Assembly: GCA_960531495.1 (NCBI GenBank)
Contig: OY482862.1
Coordinates: 8,017,640 to 8,081,639, forward strand
DNA length: 64,000 bases
DNA from: Zeus faber
Taxonomy: Eukaryota > Chordata > Actinopteri > Zeiformes > Zeidae
Direction: 5' to 3'
The notes beneath the pieces were generated by a model that saw only the letters and a program-made list of their open reading frames with translations, was not told where the DNA came from and searched no databases. Positions 61,156-64,000 of this stretch are shown here, piece by piece (the stretch's first letter is position 1; each line of letters opens with the position of its first letter). The position numbers and the translations under genes were made by a program.

Positions 61156-62000
61156 GACTAAATGCAAACCTTCCTACAAATTTTATAGTGGTTGGAGGTG
61201 ATTTCAATTTGACTTCTGATGAGTCGACGGATACATCTATCCATCGACTCATCAGAAGTCAAATTGAAATCATTTCGACTTTCACAAGAACACAATTGAT
61301 AAATATACGGAGCACTTTAAACAGAGGTGGTTTACTTGGTTTGAGCCTGATGGAAAATCCAAATCGAGGATTGATTACTGGTTGGCGTCAAACTCAATCA
61401 TAAAGTACGTCACAGAAACGAATAAACCAAATAGCCCCTTAAGTGATCAGTGTATAATACATTTGAAATTAACAAAACATAATGAAAAATAATGAATCCA
61501 AAGGTTAATTGGCATTTAATGCAAATGTATACAAATTAGGAACACTGTAATAATATATATAAAATAACATTTTGGATATTAAAAATGATAATAAATTAGT
61601 TACCTCGATACAGAAATAGGAATACTTAAAATTTACTCTCAGAAAACATTCAATAACCTTTAGCAAAAAATGGAATGAGGAAAAGAAAGCAGACAAAGAG
61701 GTTTTTTTTTTTTGAGTAAAGTAAACTGGAGCGCAGAGGACAAAGAAAGAATCAATAACCTTCAATCTCAGTGAGATGAACTTTATCTCAACAAAGCACA
61801 GGGAGCATATATAAGGTCCAGAGCCAAGTGGATGGAGGATGGGGGGGGGGGAAAAACTGTCATTTCTGTAATTTAGAAAAATGTGGACAGGTAGGAAATG
61901 CAATTTGGAGTCTCATAATAAATGGGGAAGAGTGCACAGAATCAAAATGCATAACAAAAGAAGCAACCTTTATAATAACCTAACCTTTATACAACATTTT
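61156..62000 (+). mobile_element. L1-like LINE fragment (endonuclease and downstream ORF2)
   Basis: The word VVGGDFNLT and, further on, a SRIDYWLASNS-like stretch are signatures of the apurinic endonuclease of L1-type elements. Then KAQGAYIRSRAKWMEDG-like reading follows, as in L1 ORF2 between endonuclease and RT. Many frame changes; a fossil. Confidence 0.7.
61200..61271. repeat. 72-bp near-perfect palindrome within the L1-like fragment
   Basis: The 34-bp arms are reverse complements except for one mismatch, around a centre of 4-6 nt. The left arm is L1 endonuclease coding sequence; the right arm is its inverted copy. Confidence 0.9.
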
Positions 62001-62531
62001 TACTTTAGGCTACAAAATCATTTACAGAGTTTGCATGTGTAGATTTTTGATTTATAAAAAAAAAAATCAAAGAATGTAGTTCCATATTCAGAGCACCTTG
62101 CAAAACCTCTACCTCCTGTTTAATGATATTCTCACTCAATCTTGTGAAAAATAAATGGATAAAATAATAAAAGTTATTTTTAACTCAACGGAAAACATCT
62201 GTAAGTGAGCTCGCGGGTCAGTGGAAGGATATGCAGTTTTGAAAATAAGCTGTTACAATTAAAATATAATATTTAAAATGTAAGCAACCCACTTAAAGCA
62301 ACACTCTGTAACTTTCTTTTACCCTCAAATAACAGCTTCAGAATCATTTTGATGGTAAACTGACTAATATGGACAATGGCACCTCTTTCATTCCCACCCA
62401 CCCTCCTGAACGCCTGCTCCTGCACTATGTAGCTTCTGTGCTCGGGTTCAAAAACATGGGAAAAGTGCGTTCTACTTTACAGAACTACGTCACATGCTTT
62501 ATGTTTCGCTCAGGGTTGCCGATAGCCGGTA

Positions 62532-62562
<31 letters not shown>

Positions 62563-63529
62563 GGCTGGTAAAATTTATTTTTTAAAATTTCGATTTAAAA
62601 AGACAATTGTCCCAGCTGTTGGTGCTCAACACACTCTCAGATGAACTTTACACTCATCAGATCTTTGCATAGTAAAATAATGATCAAACAAACTATCAAG
62701 CACAACAAAAGCATGATAAAAGCTGGCGTTGAAGATGGCACTTGGACGAATCAAACCTCGTTTCGCAAGATAACAGAGGTCACGGCAACATGGCGGCGCG
62801 CACCGTTAACGGTTCTCTTTGTATAGATTTTTATATAAAAACACGTCTAACGACGTTTTGAACTACTCTGTAGTTTTTATGAACCACCTGAGAGGGTTTG
62901 GAACCGTGTTTAGATTCGCTCTCACGTGCAGATTACGTAAAGCGCGGTGACTCCAAATGATGTCGCGTGTTGCCGTAAAGCAGTTCTGCCGCTGATTTGC
63001 GACATAGTGATAGAAACGGTATAAAAGCACAAACGATATCGTTCATTATCTGAGTTTTCCCACCACAACGGGATCGGCAGTTATGTAGCCGACATTCAAA
63101 ATAAGTGGAGAAGTCCGACAAGGCATTATAAAATCCATCCATGTTTGGTAACACTCACAACACGGCTCTCCAAGCAGTAAGCAATGCTGCGTTCATGGGA
63201 AATTCGGAAAACAAATTTGTTTCGGAAGTGAGGATGCATTTATTGGAACTCGGAAAAATATGTATTTAATATCATCTTTTAAAAAATGTTATCAGAAAAT
63301 TTATTATTATTACTACACCGCAGGAAGTTCGATAACCCATTGGAGGAACCGACCATTTCTTTTATGTCTGCACTGCGTCATGCAGGAAGGGTCTTTATTC
63401 TTGAAACATCGTTCTTCAGGGATATTCAAACTGAACGCCAGAAGAGCAACATGCAGAGTCGTAAGTGCTCATTGATTGGTCCAGACGTAAGTCCACGGTG
63501 TTTGTTACTTGTGCTGTGTTTCACAGAAG
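62001..63529. other. Non-coding, with a poly(T) run at 62537-62562
   Basis: No gene recognised. The words AAAGCAACACTCTGTAACTT near 62296 and CTACTCTGTAG near 62861 suggest an old short interspersed element, but its ends are not clear. Confidence 0.35.
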
Positions 63530-64000
63530 ACGGAAAACTGTAATACATACCCATAATGACTAAACTGGACCCTGTGTATTATTCCTTGCAGCTATATTTA
63601 TTATTATTATTATTATTATTATTTATTATTATTATTATTATCATTATTATAGGCATTCTTCGGCTAAAGATGCCTGCCACTCAGAACTGTGAAACCCACA
63701 GACACACATCCAATAAATTGTATTCAGAGCAGTCCAGACATGCTGTAGTTCAAGTTTGATGCACATTGGACCATATCTGTAGTAGGAGTAAGGAAAGAAA
63801 CGTGACGTGACGCATCTCTGAATGAGTGGAAGGAACCAGAAGTAGCAGAGCAGATCGCTTGGTGACATTATCATCCAATTTGGTATGTACTGTATGTGCA
63901 GGATATGAATCTGAGGCATATTAATAACCATGTTTAATTTAACTGTCTTAAATTGGTTACATTATTGCCTGCAGGTATTTATTATTATATTATTATTATT
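63530..64000 (+). repeat. Unit D of the ~1-kb dispersed repeat (runs off the window)
   Basis: AACTGTAATACATAC, ACTAAACTGGACCCTGTGTA, TGCAGCTATA and an (ATT)n run at 63596-63652 match unit A in reverse. GACATTATCATCCAATTTGG matches the distal part. The window ends in another GCCTGCAG plus ATT run, which suggests that a further unit follows. Confidence 0.6.

Overview
This is nuclear DNA from a ray-finned (teleost) fish. The support is three intron-rich vertebrate genes with canonical GT-AG splicing, a Tf1/sushi-type Ty3/gypsy retrotransposon with a chromodomain, several Tc1-like transposons, hAT elements, fish-type LINE tails and abundant microsatellites. No prokaryotic features, tRNA, rRNA or CRISPR arrays were seen. 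The species cannot be named from this window.

Layout. 1-5.4 kb: non-coding, with a 75-bp minisatellite, a CpG-rich block and a ~950-bp purine (GA) minisatellite. 5.5-18.0 kb: an N-myc-interactor (nmi/ifi35 family) gene on the minus strand. I could model it as nine exons that stay in phase from ATG to stop (377 aa). Its large second intron holds two tandem units of an unnamed ~1-kb repeat, and a 5.1-kb gypsy element (11331-16440) sits inside that repeat. 18.3-31.35 kb: a PARP14-like gene on the plus strand, about 26 exons and roughly 2,057 aa, with RRM/NID-like N-terminal domains, one degenerate macro domain, three further macro domains, an acidic run encoded by a microsatellite, a WWE domain and a PARP catalytic domain with an H-Y-L triad. 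The nmi and parp14-like start codons are only 342 bp apart, head to head, and a textbook ISRE lies between them at 18213-18225. Both proteins belong to interferon-response families, so the pair looks like a co-induced innate-immunity module.

32-36.1 kb: another copy of the ~1-kb repeat split by a Tc1-like element, then AT-rich DNA and a ~437-bp pentanucleotide array. 36.7-45.3 kb: ubxn4 on the plus strand, 13 exons, 524 aa, complete. Its last intron carries a hAT transposon with a Tc1-like element nested inside. 45.3-64 kb: gene-poor DNA with the ubxn4 3' UTR, MITEs, a probable retroviral-type pol remnant, a ~150-170 bp tandem repeat field (53.7-58.6 kb) with its own insertions, LINE fragments, an L1-like fragment with a 72-bp palindrome, and a partial copy of the ~1-kb repeat at the right edge.

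Exon boundaries are read by eye from splice consensus, reading phase and family resemblance. No alignment or database search was run. The least certain exon is number 15 of the PARP14-like gene.
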